From Myxococcaceae bacterium (GTDB taxonomy: Bacteria; Myxococcota; Myxococcia; Myxococcales; Myxococcaceae): a DNA stretch of 52,286 bases. A program made the translations under genes and the position numbers. Positions 27,332-35,766 of this stretch are shown in pieces. Location of the stretch: contig SECN01000017.1 in the NCBI GenBank assembly GCA_004173515.1, positions 1 through 52,286 on the forward strand. Reading direction: 5' to 3'. How positions within the stretch are numbered: position 1 is the first letter of the stretch; each line of letters starts with the position of its first letter. Below the pieces are notes generated by a model. The model searched no databases, had not been told where the DNA came from, and worked only from the letters and a program-made list of their open reading frames with translations.

Positions 27332-29545
27332 TCAGTTCAAGAGCGAGCGGACCGGCACCAGCGCGTCCAGGGACTTCCCGTTGCCCAACTGCCCGTCGGA
27401 GTTTCGCCCCCAGCTCCACACCGTGCCGTCCGAGCGGACCACGACCGCGTGCTCGCCGGTGACCGCCATCGCGGTGAGTCCTCCCTGAAGGGCGGTCACC
27501 TCCACCGGGGAGACCTGGCTGGACAGGTCCAGGCTGCCAATGCCCAACTGCCCCCAGTTGTTGCGGCCCCCCGCCCACACCCGGCCGCTGTAGTCCGTGG
27601 CCAGCGAGAAGTAGTCTCCCGCGGCCACCAGGTTCAGGCCGCTGATGGCCAGCGACTGCCCGCTCGGGCCTCGGTACAGCAGTTCGCCAAAGGCGTTGTA
27701 CTGCCCCCAACCCCGGCCGGTTCCATCCGCGAGCACCACGATGGCGTGGCGTTCATCCAGGGTCACGGAGACCGCGCCGCTCAGCCACGTGAGCTTCGCC
27801 GGCCTGTAGCGGGGTTGGGAGTCCGCCGAGCTGATGAGTCGATAGTAATTGCTGCCCCACCCCCAGACGGTTCCGTCGGAGCGGACCGCCATCGAGGTGT
27901 AATCCCCCGCGGCGATGGACACGACGTCGGTGAGGCCCGGGAGCTGCACGGGCGTCAGGCGGTTCGTGCCAGTCCATTCCCCCGTCTGGCCATGGGCGTT
28001 CGAGCCCCAGACCCAGACGGTGCCGTCGTCGCGCAGCGCCAGGGCGTGGTCAAGGCCCATGGAGACCGCCACCACATGCGTCAGCCCCTGGACCTGCACG
28101 GGAACCGGGCGCTTCGTGGTGGTCCCATCTCCCAGCTGTCCCGTGAGGTTCGAGCCCCAACTCCAGACGGTGCCGTCGTCGCGCAGCGCCAGGGAACTGG
28201 CGTTGCGCGAGGAGATCGCCGTGATGTGGCTCAATGAAGCCACCGCCTGGGGCGTCGCGCTTCGGGCCACGGACGCGCCCACGCCCAACTGGCCTTGCAG
28301 GTTGTCGCCCCAACTCCAGACGCTGCCGTCGTCATTCAGTACCAGGGAGTGCTGCTGCCCCGCGGCCACGCCGAAGGCCGCGCTCAGTCCGGGAACCTGG
28401 AGCGGGCTGTCGTAGCGGAGCGGCTCGCCATTCCCCAGCGCTCCCCTCTGGTTCGTGCCCCAACCCCATACGGAGCTGTCAGACAGCAGGGCCAGCGAGT
28501 GCTTGTCCCCCGCCGCGGCGACGGTGACCCCCGTCAGGCCCTGCACCTGGGCGGGCACGTCGGTGTAGTTGCGAAGCCCGCTTCCCACCTGCCCCATGTC
28601 GTTGCTGCCCCAGGCCCAGAGGGTGCCGTCGGAGCGGGTCACGAGCGCGTGCTCGGAGGCGGCCACGTCCACGGCGCCCGTCAGCCCTTGCACCTGCACG
28701 GGCGACAGCGACCACTCCTTGAGACTTCCCCAGGCCCAGACAGTGCCATTCGACAGGATGGCCACGCCGCCGTTGTAGCCCGCGGCGGCCGCCACCGTGC
28801 CGCTCAGCCCTGGCACCTGGGTGGGAGCGCAGGTGGAGGTCCGGGTGCCGTTGCCCAACTGCCCGACCCCGTTGTTTCCCCAGGCCCAGAGGGTGCCATC
28901 GGAGCGCAGGGCCATGGAGAACTCGGCCCCGGCCATCACCGCCACCACCGACGTGAGCCCCGGGACCTTCATGGGCGTGCGGTTGTCCGTCCGGCTCTCC
29001 CCCAGCTGGCAGGAGTAGTTGTACCCCCAGGACCACACCGTGCCATCCGGCTTCACCGCCAGGGAATGGGAGCCTCCCGCCGCCACCGAGGTGACGCCCG
29101 TCAGCCCCGGCACCTGGATCGCCGTGGGATGCGGCTGCGAGCCTCCGTCCCCCAACTGGCCCGCATCGTTCCAGCCCCAGGCCCAGACGGTGCCCCCGGA
29201 GCGCAGGGCCAACGAGTGGTTGCTGCCCGCGGAGACCGAGGTCACCGAGGTCAATCCCTGGACCTGGACGGGCGTGACGCTGTCCTGCTGGGAGTTGTTT
29301 CCCAGCTGGCCCAGGGCGTTGCCCCCCGCGGCCCACACCGTGCCGTCCGCTCGAACCACCAGTGAATGGTGGGGGCCCGCCGACAGCTTCGTCCTGGGCC
29401 GCGAGCGCATGAGGGTCGCGGTGGAGGACGCTGCCTCCACCAACGCGTCCTGCGTCCCCACGGCCTGTCCACAACCCACGGCGAAACCAAACCCCAGCCA
29501 GAGCCCCGTCAGGCAGAACGCCCGACGCCCCGTTGCGTGTCTCAT
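27332..29545 (-). CDS. RCC1-repeat (beta-propeller) lipoprotein
   Basis: 737 residues; lipoprotein signal with Cys25 (FGFAVGCGQ). The rest is about 14 RCC1 repeats of 48-52 residues, each with a core like DGTVWAWGxNxxGQLG and a following VxVxGLTxVxxVAAG. Fourteen fits two seven-bladed propellers, and the last blade is completed at the C-terminus. Some blades are degraded (VWAWGSLKEWSL, GRGWGQYNAFGELL, VWGWGSNYYRLI). In eukaryotes RCC1 propellers bind proteins; in myxobacteria they are exported and uncharacterised. The gene is convergent with the vWA/ARPP pair. The DNA repeats are the coding repeats and not a separate element. Confidence 0.9.
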   Translation of the reverse strand: MRHATGRRAFCLTGLWLGFGFAVGCGQAVGTQDALVEAASSTATLMRSRPRTKLSAGPHHSLVVRADGTVWAAGGNALGQLGNNSQQDSVTPVQVQGLTSVTSVSAGSNHSLALRSGGTVWAWGWNDAGQLGDGGSQPHPTAIQVPGLTGVTSVAAGGSHSLAVKPDGTVWSWGYNYSCQLGESRTDNRTPMKVPGLTSVVAVMAGAEFSMALRSDGTLWAWGNNGVGQLGNGTRTSTCAPTQVPGLSGTVAAAAGYNGGVAILSNGTVWAWGSLKEWSLSPVQVQGLTGAVDVAASEHALVTRSDGTLWAWGSNDMGQVGSGLRNYTDVPAQVQGLTGVTVAAAGDKHSLALLSDSSVWGWGTNQRGALGNGEPLRYDSPLQVPGLSAAFGVAAGQQHSLVLNDDGSVWSWGDNLQGQLGVGASVARSATPQAVASLSHITAISSRNASSLALRDDGTVWSWGSNLTGQLGDGTTTKRPVPVQVQGLTHVVAVSMGLDHALALRDDGTVWVWGSNAHGQTGEWTGTNRLTPVQLPGLTDVVSIAAGDYTSMAVRSDGTVWGWGSNYYRLISSADSQPRYRPAKLTWLSGAVSVTLDERHAIVVLADGTGRGWGQYNAFGELLYRGPSGQSLAISGLNLVAAGDYFSLATDYSGRVWAGGRNNWGQLGIGSLDLSSQVSPVEVTALQGGLTAMAVTGEHAVVVRSDGTVWSWGRNSDGQLGNGKSLDALVPVRSLLN

Positions 29546-29725
29546 CTGTATGTCACTCCCTGTCTAAATCCAAAGGTCAGCGATCTCCGCCTTCCCGGAT
29601 GCGGGCCCAGGGACGGGGGCCACCGGGTTTTATTCACGGGAGGCAGAGAGCAAGGACGGCCCGGCTCGGTTCACCGTGGATCATTCGGACAGGTGCAGGC
29701 TGCCGGGCCCTGGACTTGAGCGACA

Positions 29726-30901
29726 ATGACGGACATGGCGAACCGTCTTGCGTCCCTCGTGTGTCTCCTCGCTGCATTGCCCGCCGCCGCCAACGTGGCC
29801 GCCTCCACGCGCACACCGGCGACCTTGACCTTGTCATCGGGGACCGCGCGCACGCGCTCGGAGGTGCTCAGCGAGGAGCTGGACTTCGACTGCGCGGAGG
29901 TGGAGCAGGAGGCGGTCTGCCACTTCGAGGCGCGCTACAGGCTGCGCAACGGGACCGACGAGGCGGAGGTCATCGATGCCGCCTTCCTGGGACTGCGTAC
30001 GCGCGAGGTCCGCGTGCGGTTCGACGAGGAGCCTCTGCCGGTGACAGAAGCCCAGGCCGCCTCGATGGGTCCCACGTCGGAGGCCGGAAGGCTCGCGCAT
30101 GCCCAGGCGGAGCGCTTCGGCTTCACCCTCACGCTTCCACCCGGACGGGAGGGGGAGCTGCGGGTGCGGGGCTTGATGCAGCTCGAGCGCCGCTTCCTGC
30201 CATCCGGGTACGTGTGGCCCGCGGTCCAGTCGCGGCACGTGCTGCTGTCCCCCGGGCCGGCGCAGGCCACGCACTGGGACATCGACTATCTGCTGGGGCC
30301 CATCCGGACCTGGGCAGGCAACCCCACGCTCCACATCACGGTGCGTGTCCCTTCCGGGTGGGAGGTCGGCAGCAGCCCGGACGCATTCGCGCGCACGTTG
30401 CCGGTGGCCACGGACTGGCGGCTGCGGCACGAGGGCGAGCAGGTGGTGGCGGAGCGGAGCCTCACGGCGGAGGGCGCGCCCGAGTGGCTCAACGTCACGC
30501 TGACGAAGCGCAAGCCGTGGTGGACTTCGGGCGGTGTGCAACTGGGACTGGGCGCGGGGCTCGGAGACGATTCCCGCTGGATGGCCCGGCTCGGCTACCA
30601 GTTCGCCGCGCCTGAGTCCTTCCTCCATTCGCTGTCGGTGGAGACGGACTTTCGCGAGCAGGTCGTCCTCACGCCCCTCACGCAGTATGCGACGCCCCAG
30701 GTCGCCATCATCCCAAGCCTCGGGTTCGGCCTGGGCATCCCGGTGCAGGTGCTCCCCGAAGCCAGGCCAGGCCTGCGACTCCTCGCGGATCTGCACTTCG
30801 GTCCGCTGGGGGCCGCGCTCACCTGGGACCACTATCCGGCGCTGTGGGAGGGGACGGACTCCTTCTCGCGGTGGATCCTCCTGTTCCAGGTCGCGCTGTA
30901 G
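29726..30901 (+). CDS. Hypothetical secreted/outer-membrane protein
   Basis: 391 residues from ATG 29726 (ATG 29735 also possible). A signal peptide (RLASLVCLLAALPAAANVAA) is followed by a beta-sandwich-like region of alternating strands (VCHFEARYRLRNGTDEAEVI, RVRFDEEPLPV, LRVRGLMQLERRFLPSGY) similar in texture to DUF4424-type proteins. The C-terminal third has glycine/aromatic strands (VQLGLGAGLGDD, WMARLGYQF, FGLGIPVQVL, LLADLHFGPLGAALTW) and ends WILLFQVAL, which could be outer-membrane beta-strands. No catalytic motif is visible. It is divergent from the RCC1 gene, with about 180 bases between them. Confidence 0.7.
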   Translation: MTDMANRLASLVCLLAALPAAANVAASTRTPATLTLSSGTARTRSEVLSEELDFDCAEVEQEAVCHFEARYRLRNGTDEAEVIDAAFLGLRTREVRVRFDEEPLPVTEAQAASMGPTSEAGRLAHAQAERFGFTLTLPPGREGELRVRGLMQLERRFLPSGYVWPAVQSRHVLLSPGPAQATHWDIDYLLGPIRTWAGNPTLHITVRVPSGWEVGSSPDAFARTLPVATDWRLRHEGEQVVAERSLTAEGAPEWLNVTLTKRKPWWTSGGVQLGLGAGLGDDSRWMARLGYQFAAPESFLHSLSVETDFREQVVLTPLTQYATPQVAIIPSLGFGLGIPVQVLPEARPGLRLLADLHFGPLGAALTWDHYPALWEGTDSFSRWILLFQVAL

Positions 30902-30988
30902 GCCGGCCGAATCCCCCCACGCGCTGACGAGCCCGCGCCGTGACGACGGAGCTCGGTCCTCTGCTCCTGGGGCTGAGGACCGGTGGCT

Positions 30989-31618
30989 TCACGGTGACTG
31001 GCCGCGCGCGTCGGTCGCCGCCATTGCTTGAACGGCCGCGAAGCCCTGATCGATCAAGGCGAAGAACACAGCGTTCGCCTTCTTCGCGGAGCCTCCGCGT
31101 TCGAACACGCGGACGGCTTCTTCGCGAGCCGTGCGCACCGTCAGCACGATCATGCCGGCTGCGAGCCGCGCGAGTCCATCCGGCGTCGGACCGGCGAGTT
31201 CGATCGCAAGCCCTTCTGCCGCTTCGTCGTTGAGTTCCCGCAGCCGCGCCTCGAGCGACGGGCTCGCCACGACAAAGCGCCAGAAGTCGGCCGCATGGCG
31301 GTCGAAGTGGGCGAACGGATGCTTCTGCTCCCGCAGCTTGCCCATGAGCACGCGGAGCTCGGCGATCGGGGATTGCCCTTGCGGCCTCGCGCGGATCGCC
31401 TCGCGAAAGAAGAGCAGCTTCAAGTCGTCCTGGCGATCGAGCATGAGGTCCTCCTTGCGCGCGAAGTAGTTGAAGACCGTCATCTTGGAGACGCTCGCAG
31501 CGGCCGCGATCTCATCGAGCGTCACCGCATCGAAGCCCCTCGCGAAGAAAAGCTCCGTCGCCACATCGGAGATCCGCTGCCGGGTCTCGCGCTTCTTGCT
31601 CTCACGTCGCTCTCCCAT
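30989..31618 (-). CDS. TetR-family repressor
   Basis: 209 residues from ATG 31618. The N-terminal TetR helix-turn-helix is clear: RQRISDVATELFFARGFDAV, TLDEIAAAASVSKMTVFNYF and ARKEDLM. The C-terminal ligand domain (about 65-200) is not assignable to a ligand. It is divergent from an FAD monooxygenase, and the 141-base gap holds a 13-base inverted repeat over likely promoters, so it most likely represses that gene and itself until a ligand, perhaps the monooxygenase substrate, binds. Base composition of this pair is less GC-extreme than its surroundings, a hint of transfer. Confidence 0.9.
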   Translation of the reverse strand: MGERRESKKRETRQRISDVATELFFARGFDAVTLDEIAAAASVSKMTVFNYFARKEDLMLDRQDDLKLLFFREAIRARPQGQSPIAELRVLMGKLREQKHPFAHFDRHAADFWRFVVASPSLEARLRELNDEAAEGLAIELAGPTPDGLARLAAGMIVLTVRTAREEAVRVFERGGSAKKANAVFFALIDQGFAAVQAMAATDARGQSP

Positions 31619-31665
31619 GCCCCGGAGTGTAGCGAAGCACCGCCAGCAAGGGGACATCGATTCCT

Positions 31666-31711
31666 ATACCCGGTCAATGAATCCCTTGCGGAAATATTGA
31701 CCGAGTATAAT
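31666..31711. promoter_or_regulatory. Palindromic operator over divergent promoters (TetR / FAD monooxygenase)
   Basis: The inverted repeat ATACCCGGTCAAT (31666-31678) and ATTGACCGAGTAT (31696-31708) matches at 12 of 13 positions with a 17-base spacer. A TATAAT at 31706-31711 overlaps the right arm and reads toward the monooxygenase. On the other strand the left arm gives TATAGG toward the TetR gene. A TetR dimer, or two, bound here would block both. Site identity is inferred from symmetry and position. Confidence 0.7.
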
Positions 31712-31759
31712 ATCCTGGATTCAAGGGCTGTCAGGACGCGGCCCTCGGACGGAGCCGTC

Positions 31760-32884
31760 ATGAACGCGAATGGAAAGAGGGTCCTCATCTCCGGCGCGAG
31801 CTTCGCCGGGCTGTCGACCGCTTTTTGGATGAGCCGCCTCGGCTACGAGGTCACCGCCGTGGAGGTCGCGCGCGGGCTCCGGACGGGCGGCACGGCCGTC
31901 GACATCAAGGGCAACACCGTCGACATCGTCCGGCGCATGGGCCTCTTCGATCAGATCCGGTCGAACCGATTGAGCCTGCAGCGGTGGGAGATGAAGAACG
32001 AGCGCGATGTCACGGAGCGCTCGTTGGTGCTGAGAGGTGAAGGCGAAGCACCTTCGGACGACGAGTTCGAGATCGAACGAACCGTTCTGTTGAACATGCT
32101 GTTCGACGCCGTGAAGGACCCCATCGAAGTCGTCTTCAACGACAGCGTTACCGCGCTGAGCGAGACGAAAGACAGCATCGAGGCCACGTTCGCCAGGGGC
32201 GCGAGGCGCACGTTCGACCTGGTGTTCGGCTGCGACGGTGTCCACTCCGCCGTGCGGAGGCTCTGGTTCGGCGACGAAGCCCGGTACATGTATTTTCTCG
32301 GGCAGTACTTCTCGATCACGATCGTGGACAGGTTGCTCATCGAGCGGAACACCGCGCAGATGTTCAATGTGCCGGGCAAGGCCGTGATGCTCAACGCCTA
32401 CAAGAACAACACGGACATCATTCTCGCGTTCGCTTCCGACACGGAGATTCCGTACGACCGCCGCGATGAGGAGGAGCAACGACGGATTGTCGCGGACCAG
32501 TTCGTCGGGGTGGGCTGGAGGACCGCGGAGCTGCTCAAGGAAGTGCGGAGTTCGAGGAGCTTCTACTTCGACAAGCTGTGCCAGATACGAATGCCTTCCT
32601 GGACGAAAGGCCGGGTCGCATTGGTGGGCGATGCGGGTTACTGCCCTTCACCCGCTGCCGGCATGGGAGGCTCGTTGGCCATCGATGGCGCGGCCGCACT
32701 GGCGGATGCGATGCGAGAGCACGACCACGACTTCGAACTCGCGTTCCGGGCCTACAACGAGCGATTCCGCCCGTTCATCGAGCAGGTCCAGGCGGAGGCC
32801 GTGAGGACCGGGCTCGAGAGCCTCGTTCCAAGAACCGAAGGGGCCATTCGCGCGAGGAACGCGCAGACCGACTCCTTCTTCTGA
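31760..32884 (+). CDS. FAD-dependent monooxygenase (PHBH/TetX-like class A)
   Basis: 374 residues from ATG 31760 with GGAG upstream. The N-terminal Rossmann FAD motif VLISGASFAGLSTAFWMSR has a Ser-Phe in place of the usual Gly-x; VFGCDGVHSAVRR is the DG motif that binds FAD/NAD(P)H. The second FAD motif is RVALVGDAGYCPSPAAGMG. Enzymes of this class hydroxylate aromatic or polyketide-like substrates with NAD(P)H and oxygen. The divergent TetR regulator and the shared operator suggest induction by a substrate or drug; TetX-like detoxification is possible but not shown. Confidence 0.88.
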   Translation: MNANGKRVLISGASFAGLSTAFWMSRLGYEVTAVEVARGLRTGGTAVDIKGNTVDIVRRMGLFDQIRSNRLSLQRWEMKNERDVTERSLVLRGEGEAPSDDEFEIERTVLLNMLFDAVKDPIEVVFNDSVTALSETKDSIEATFARGARRTFDLVFGCDGVHSAVRRLWFGDEARYMYFLGQYFSITIVDRLLIERNTAQMFNVPGKAVMLNAYKNNTDIILAFASDTEIPYDRRDEEEQRRIVADQFVGVGWRTAELLKEVRSSRSFYFDKLCQIRMPSWTKGRVALVGDAGYCPSPAAGMGGSLAIDGAAALADAMREHDHDFELAFRAYNERFRPFIEQVQAEAVRTGLESLVPRTEGAIRARNAQTDSFF

Positions 32885-32903
32885 GCTCCCGCGCCCAGCA
32901 GGA

Positions 32904-32940
32904 GGACACCCGCGCCGCGCGAGGTGAGGCGCGGGTGTCC
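32904..32940. terminator. Hairpin terminator between convergent genes
   Basis: A perfect 13-base stem, GGACACCCGCGCC (32904-32916) with GGCGCGGGTGTCC (32928-32940), and an 11-base loop. It lies 19 bases after the monooxygenase stop and 33 bases before the end of the opposite-strand thioredoxin-fold gene. Confidence 0.75.
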
Positions 32941-32973
32941 TTCGCTCGCGGCGAGGCTGGGGAGCGCCGCGCC

Positions 32974-33531
32974 CTACAGAAGGGCGCAGCCGTTGTCGTC
33001 ACAGCCGGCGGCGGGGCGCCCCTGGGCTGAAGGCCGCTGCACACCGGCCGCCGGCTCCATGCGTGCTTCGAGCAGGAGCGTCTGTATCTCGGCGCCCAGT
33101 TGCAGGTCGTCGTGCACTCCGAAGAGCTGCCGACGGAGGCGTCCTTGCGCGTCGATCAGGACCGTCGTCGGCGTTCCCTGCATGGCGTAGGCCCTCATGG
33201 TCCTCGGGATGGGGTCGCCGGCTTCGCCCGGTGCGTCCACGCCCACCGGGAACCCCACCCGGTACTCGTGGAGGAACGCCTTCAGGGATTCGAGCCTCAT
33301 GGCTTCGTGGTGCTCGAAGACGGTGTGCAGCCCCACCACGACGAGCGGGGCATCTGCGAAGAGCCCGGCGACGCGCTGTGCCTGCGGAATGCCCCTGGCG
33401 ACGCAACCCGGACAGAGCATCTGGAAGGCGTGGAGGAGGATGACCTTGCCTCGGAGTCGCTCCAGGGTGAGCGGCTCCGGGGTGTTGAGCCAGTCGGTCG
33501 TCCGCCATGCCGGTGCGGGGCGCGGCAGCAT
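32974..33531 (-). CDS. Thioredoxin-fold (AhpC/TlpA-like) protein with CPGC motif
   Basis: 185 residues from ATG 33531, which shares one base with the stop of the protoglobin gene (TGATG), so it is translationally coupled to it. The fold is peroxiredoxin/TlpA-like: GKVILLHAFQMLCPGCVARG with Cys40-Pro-Gly-Cys43, then YAMQGTPTTVLIDAQGRLR with the cis-Pro loop. There is no signal peptide, so it is probably cytoplasmic. The C-terminus is unusual, ending GCDDNGCALL, an extra CxxxxC pair. As third gene of the MarR-protoglobin operon it may recycle the oxidised partner or the regulator's cysteines; this is inference. Confidence 0.85.
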   Translation of the reverse strand: MLPRPAPAWRTTDWLNTPEPLTLERLRGKVILLHAFQMLCPGCVARGIPQAQRVAGLFADAPLVVVGLHTVFEHHEAMRLESLKAFLHEYRVGFPVGVDAPGEAGDPIPRTMRAYAMQGTPTTVLIDAQGRLRRQLFGVHDDLQLGAEIQTLLLEARMEPAAGVQRPSAQGRPAAGCDDNGCALL

Positions 33532-34118
33532 CAGAAGTCCCCTTCCTTGACGTAGGGGTAGGCCCAGAGCGTCACCTGCAACAGGCACGACTTGACCCAT
33601 GCGGCATACATCTTCTCGACGTCCTCCGTGCCATGGCCCTGCTCGGCCAGGAAGGAGCGCAGGGTGAAGGTGACCGGGAAGATGAGCGCGAACAGGTCCC
33701 GGAAGGGCACGATGTCCGTCGAGGGGGCTCCGTCCGTCTTGTTCTTCTTCACCCGATGGTGACGCAGCCCCATCTCATGCTGGTAGTCGAGCCACGCCTG
33801 GTCGTACCGCGCGCTCGACGTGTCGAGGATCCACTGACCGAAGCGCTTGCGGACGGCTCCGAGGTAGTCCCCCAGGGGCTTGCCGTCCGCCTTCGCCGTG
33901 AACGAGGCGAGCAGGTGCGGCTGGCTCCCGACAAACCCATACCAGACATCGAGAATCGCCTCGACGCGCCCCTTCACGATGTCGTGCGACATGCGCAGGG
34001 ACTTCACGTCCTCTTCACCGAAGAGGACGCTGGCCTTCATCTTCTCGAAGTCGGCGAGGGACACAGGCGAACGCGCGACGGACGAGGTGCCATGGGTATA
34101 ACCCGGGATGTTGCTCAT
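33531..34118 (-). CDS. Protoglobin (single-domain haem globin)
   Basis: 195 residues from ATG 34118, the same length as the Methanosarcina acetivorans protoglobin and very like it as I recall that sequence: N-terminal IPGYTHG loop, VWYGFVGSQPHLLASF, then AVRKRFGQWILDT, YDQAWLDYQHEMGLRHHR. The proximal haem ligand His120 is in place (GLRHHR), and the end LWAYPYVKEGDF also matches. Protoglobins bind O2, CO and NO through the haem; their role is unsettled (gas sensing, scavenging or carbene-like chemistry). It sits between a Cys-rich MarR regulator and a CPGC thioredoxin-fold protein on one transcript. A close likeness to an archaeal family suggests transfer or an ancient shared family. Confidence 0.93.
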   Translation of the reverse strand: MSNIPGYTHGTSSVARSPVSLADFEKMKASVLFGEEDVKSLRMSHDIVKGRVEAILDVWYGFVGSQPHLLASFTAKADGKPLGDYLGAVRKRFGQWILDTSSARYDQAWLDYQHEMGLRHHRVKKNKTDGAPSTDIVPFRDLFALIFPVTFTLRSFLAEQGHGTEDVEKMYAAWVKSCLLQVTLWAYPYVKEGDF

Positions 34119-34214
34119 TGCCGTTTCTCCTTCGTGGAGCAAAGCTCCGCTGTCACCGTCGGCCGAAAGGGGCCGCGGAATCCGTGTTCGCGCGTGTCCT
34201 GGAACGCGATGGCG

Positions 34215-34874
34215 TCAGCTACGACGCAGGAACTGCTCCCAGACCTCGCGTCGCGCCGTCTCGGCCGCGAGTTCGTGCTCCGGGCAGTCGACGCGCAGTT
34301 GCTCATTCGAGAGCGGCGCGTCCACGAAGGCGCAGTGATGCGGGGATGAACCCGGGCGCACGTTCGGACGGAAGTGCTTGCAGGTCACGCACATGCCGTT
34401 GACCGGAATGAGCCCCTGTTCCTGGAGCGACCGGATCATCTTGATGATGCCCGCGAAGAACGCGCGCTGTTCCTCCGGAGCGAGGTCCGCCACCGCGTCC
34501 GCCATGAACTCCGGCCACGAGCGCGCACGGGCACCGAGCGTGGCGCCCTTCGCCGTGGGCGTCAGGAGGCTGGCGCGCGGGTGCCTCGGATCCGCGGCTC
34601 TCGTCACCAGCGCCTTCTCGACGAGGACGCGGACGGAATCGCTGATGGTGGGGAGCGACACGCCAAGGCGCTCGCTCAACTCCTTTCCGGCAAGGGGACC
34701 GTTCGCGACCAGCACGGCGAGGATCTGCCCCTGCGTGGCGGACAGGCCCGCTTCGTTCGCCTGCTGCCACGACTGCTGCTTCATCGCGAGCCCGATCTTG
34801 TGCAGCCCCATCGCGATACGCGCGGCGATCGGCTCGCTGTTCTCGTCGAAGTACCCCGGCAGCTTCCCAGTCAT
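34215..34874 (-). CDS. MarR-family regulator with a C-terminal four-cysteine site
   Basis: 219 residues. The winged helix is clear: LSATQGQILAVLVANGPLAG, KELSERLGVSLPTISDSVRV, then the wing DPRHPRASLLTPTAKG. Unlike standard MarR proteins (about 145 residues), it carries a tail with MCVTCKHFRPN, PHHCAFVD and RVDCPEH: Cys162, Cys165, Cys181, Cys197 with nearby His179/180. This CxxC-x15-C-x15-C pattern fits a zinc or iron-sulfur site, which would make the regulator sensitive to oxidation or NO. It is the first gene of the MarR-protoglobin-thioredoxin-fold run, 96 bases upstream of the globin, and probably controls that operon. Confidence 0.88.
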   Translation of the reverse strand: MTGKLPGYFDENSEPIAARIAMGLHKIGLAMKQQSWQQANEAGLSATQGQILAVLVANGPLAGKELSERLGVSLPTISDSVRVLVEKALVTRAADPRHPRASLLTPTAKGATLGARARSWPEFMADAVADLAPEEQRAFFAGIIKMIRSLQEQGLIPVNGMCVTCKHFRPNVRPGSSPHHCAFVDAPLSNEQLRVDCPEHELAAETARREVWEQFLRRS

Positions 34875-34953
34875 GGCCTTGAAGTAACTTCGGACTCCTA
34901 ACTTGTCAAGACGGCCCCCTGCCCTGCCCCTGGGCCCATGGCCTCACGGTCCG

Positions 34954-35439
34954 TCAGGGCATGAGCCCCCGACGCCGCGCGGCGTCCTCCAGGTAGGCCC
35001 GCACCACGGGCATGAGCGGCAGCCTCAGCACGGTCTCCACGTCGAGCCACCGGGCCCACACCACTTCCCGTTGGTCGATGGTGAGCGCGGGCTCGGAGTC
35101 GAGTTCCAGTTCGACGAAGTGACACCGGTCGTGCTTGAACTCATCCGTGTGGTGCAGCTCGCTCACGACGCGCAACCGCGTGGCGGGCACGTCCAGGCCT
35201 ACCTCCTCGCGCAGCTCCCGCGCGCCCGTCTCCTCCGGGGACTCGCCCCGATTCCGTCCGCCCCCCGGCAGGGAGAAGGCCTGCTTGTAGGAGTTCTGGA
35301 GCAGCAGCACCTCGCGCCCCCGCCACACCCCCACGAGCGTGCCTTCCGTGTGGGGACGGCGCACGAACCACCACGCGAGCGCCAGGTGGTAGGCGCCCCG
35401 GTAGGCCACGCGCATGACGGAATCGAGGGGAGAACTCAT
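34954..35439 (-). CDS. Nudix hydrolase
   Basis: 161 residues using ATG 35439 (ATG 35469 and 35415 are in frame). The Nudix box is complete: GGRNRGESPEETGARELREE followed by VGL, matching G-x5-E-x7-R-E-x2-E-E-x-G. These enzymes cleave nucleoside diphosphates linked to another group. Upstream of the box, YRGAYHLALAWWFVRRPHTE is typical of small Nudix proteins of unclear substrate. It stands alone downstream of a 327-base gap with no gene. Confidence 0.88.
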   Translation of the reverse strand: MSSPLDSVMRVAYRGAYHLALAWWFVRRPHTEGTLVGVWRGREVLLLQNSYKQAFSLPGGGRNRGESPEETGARELREEVGLDVPATRLRVVSELHHTDEFKHDRCHFVELELDSEPALTIDQREVVWARWLDVETVLRLPLMPVVRAYLEDAARRRGLMP

Positions 35440-35766
35440 GGCGCCAGGGATCATGCATGCCCTCATCATCTTCGTTCAGAAGAGAATGACGTCCTATCCG
35501 TGTACGTGGGCGTTCCACCGCCACAACTGTTGAAGGGGCACGCTCCAGCGCCCTGGCGGTAGCGTGACACGGGCTCCTTGCACCCCACCCCTCAGCACCG
35601 CGTCCTCCCGCGCCGCGCTCGCCAGTGGTCTGCCCGTTCACCTGCCGCGGGGGCATAACCCTCTCTGGACGGCCCTATCGAAGGCGCGCTCTTGTCCGTC
35701 CGCTTCCGAGCCGGACAGCACATTGGGCCTCTATCGGTCCCATGCTCCGCTTGCGCCGATGTGTGC
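35440..35766. other. Gene-free gap holding the left parts of the mosaic duplication
   Basis: No credible coding region. It contains two short segments, 35634-35654 and 35731-35748, that reappear joined together at 41661-41698 just before the decayed dehydrogenase copy. Otherwise nothing is recognised. Confidence 0.5.

Noticed and set aside
27332..29545. Tandem DNA repeats of about 150 bases
   Set aside because: They are simply the RCC1 coding repeats, not a CRISPR or satellite array.
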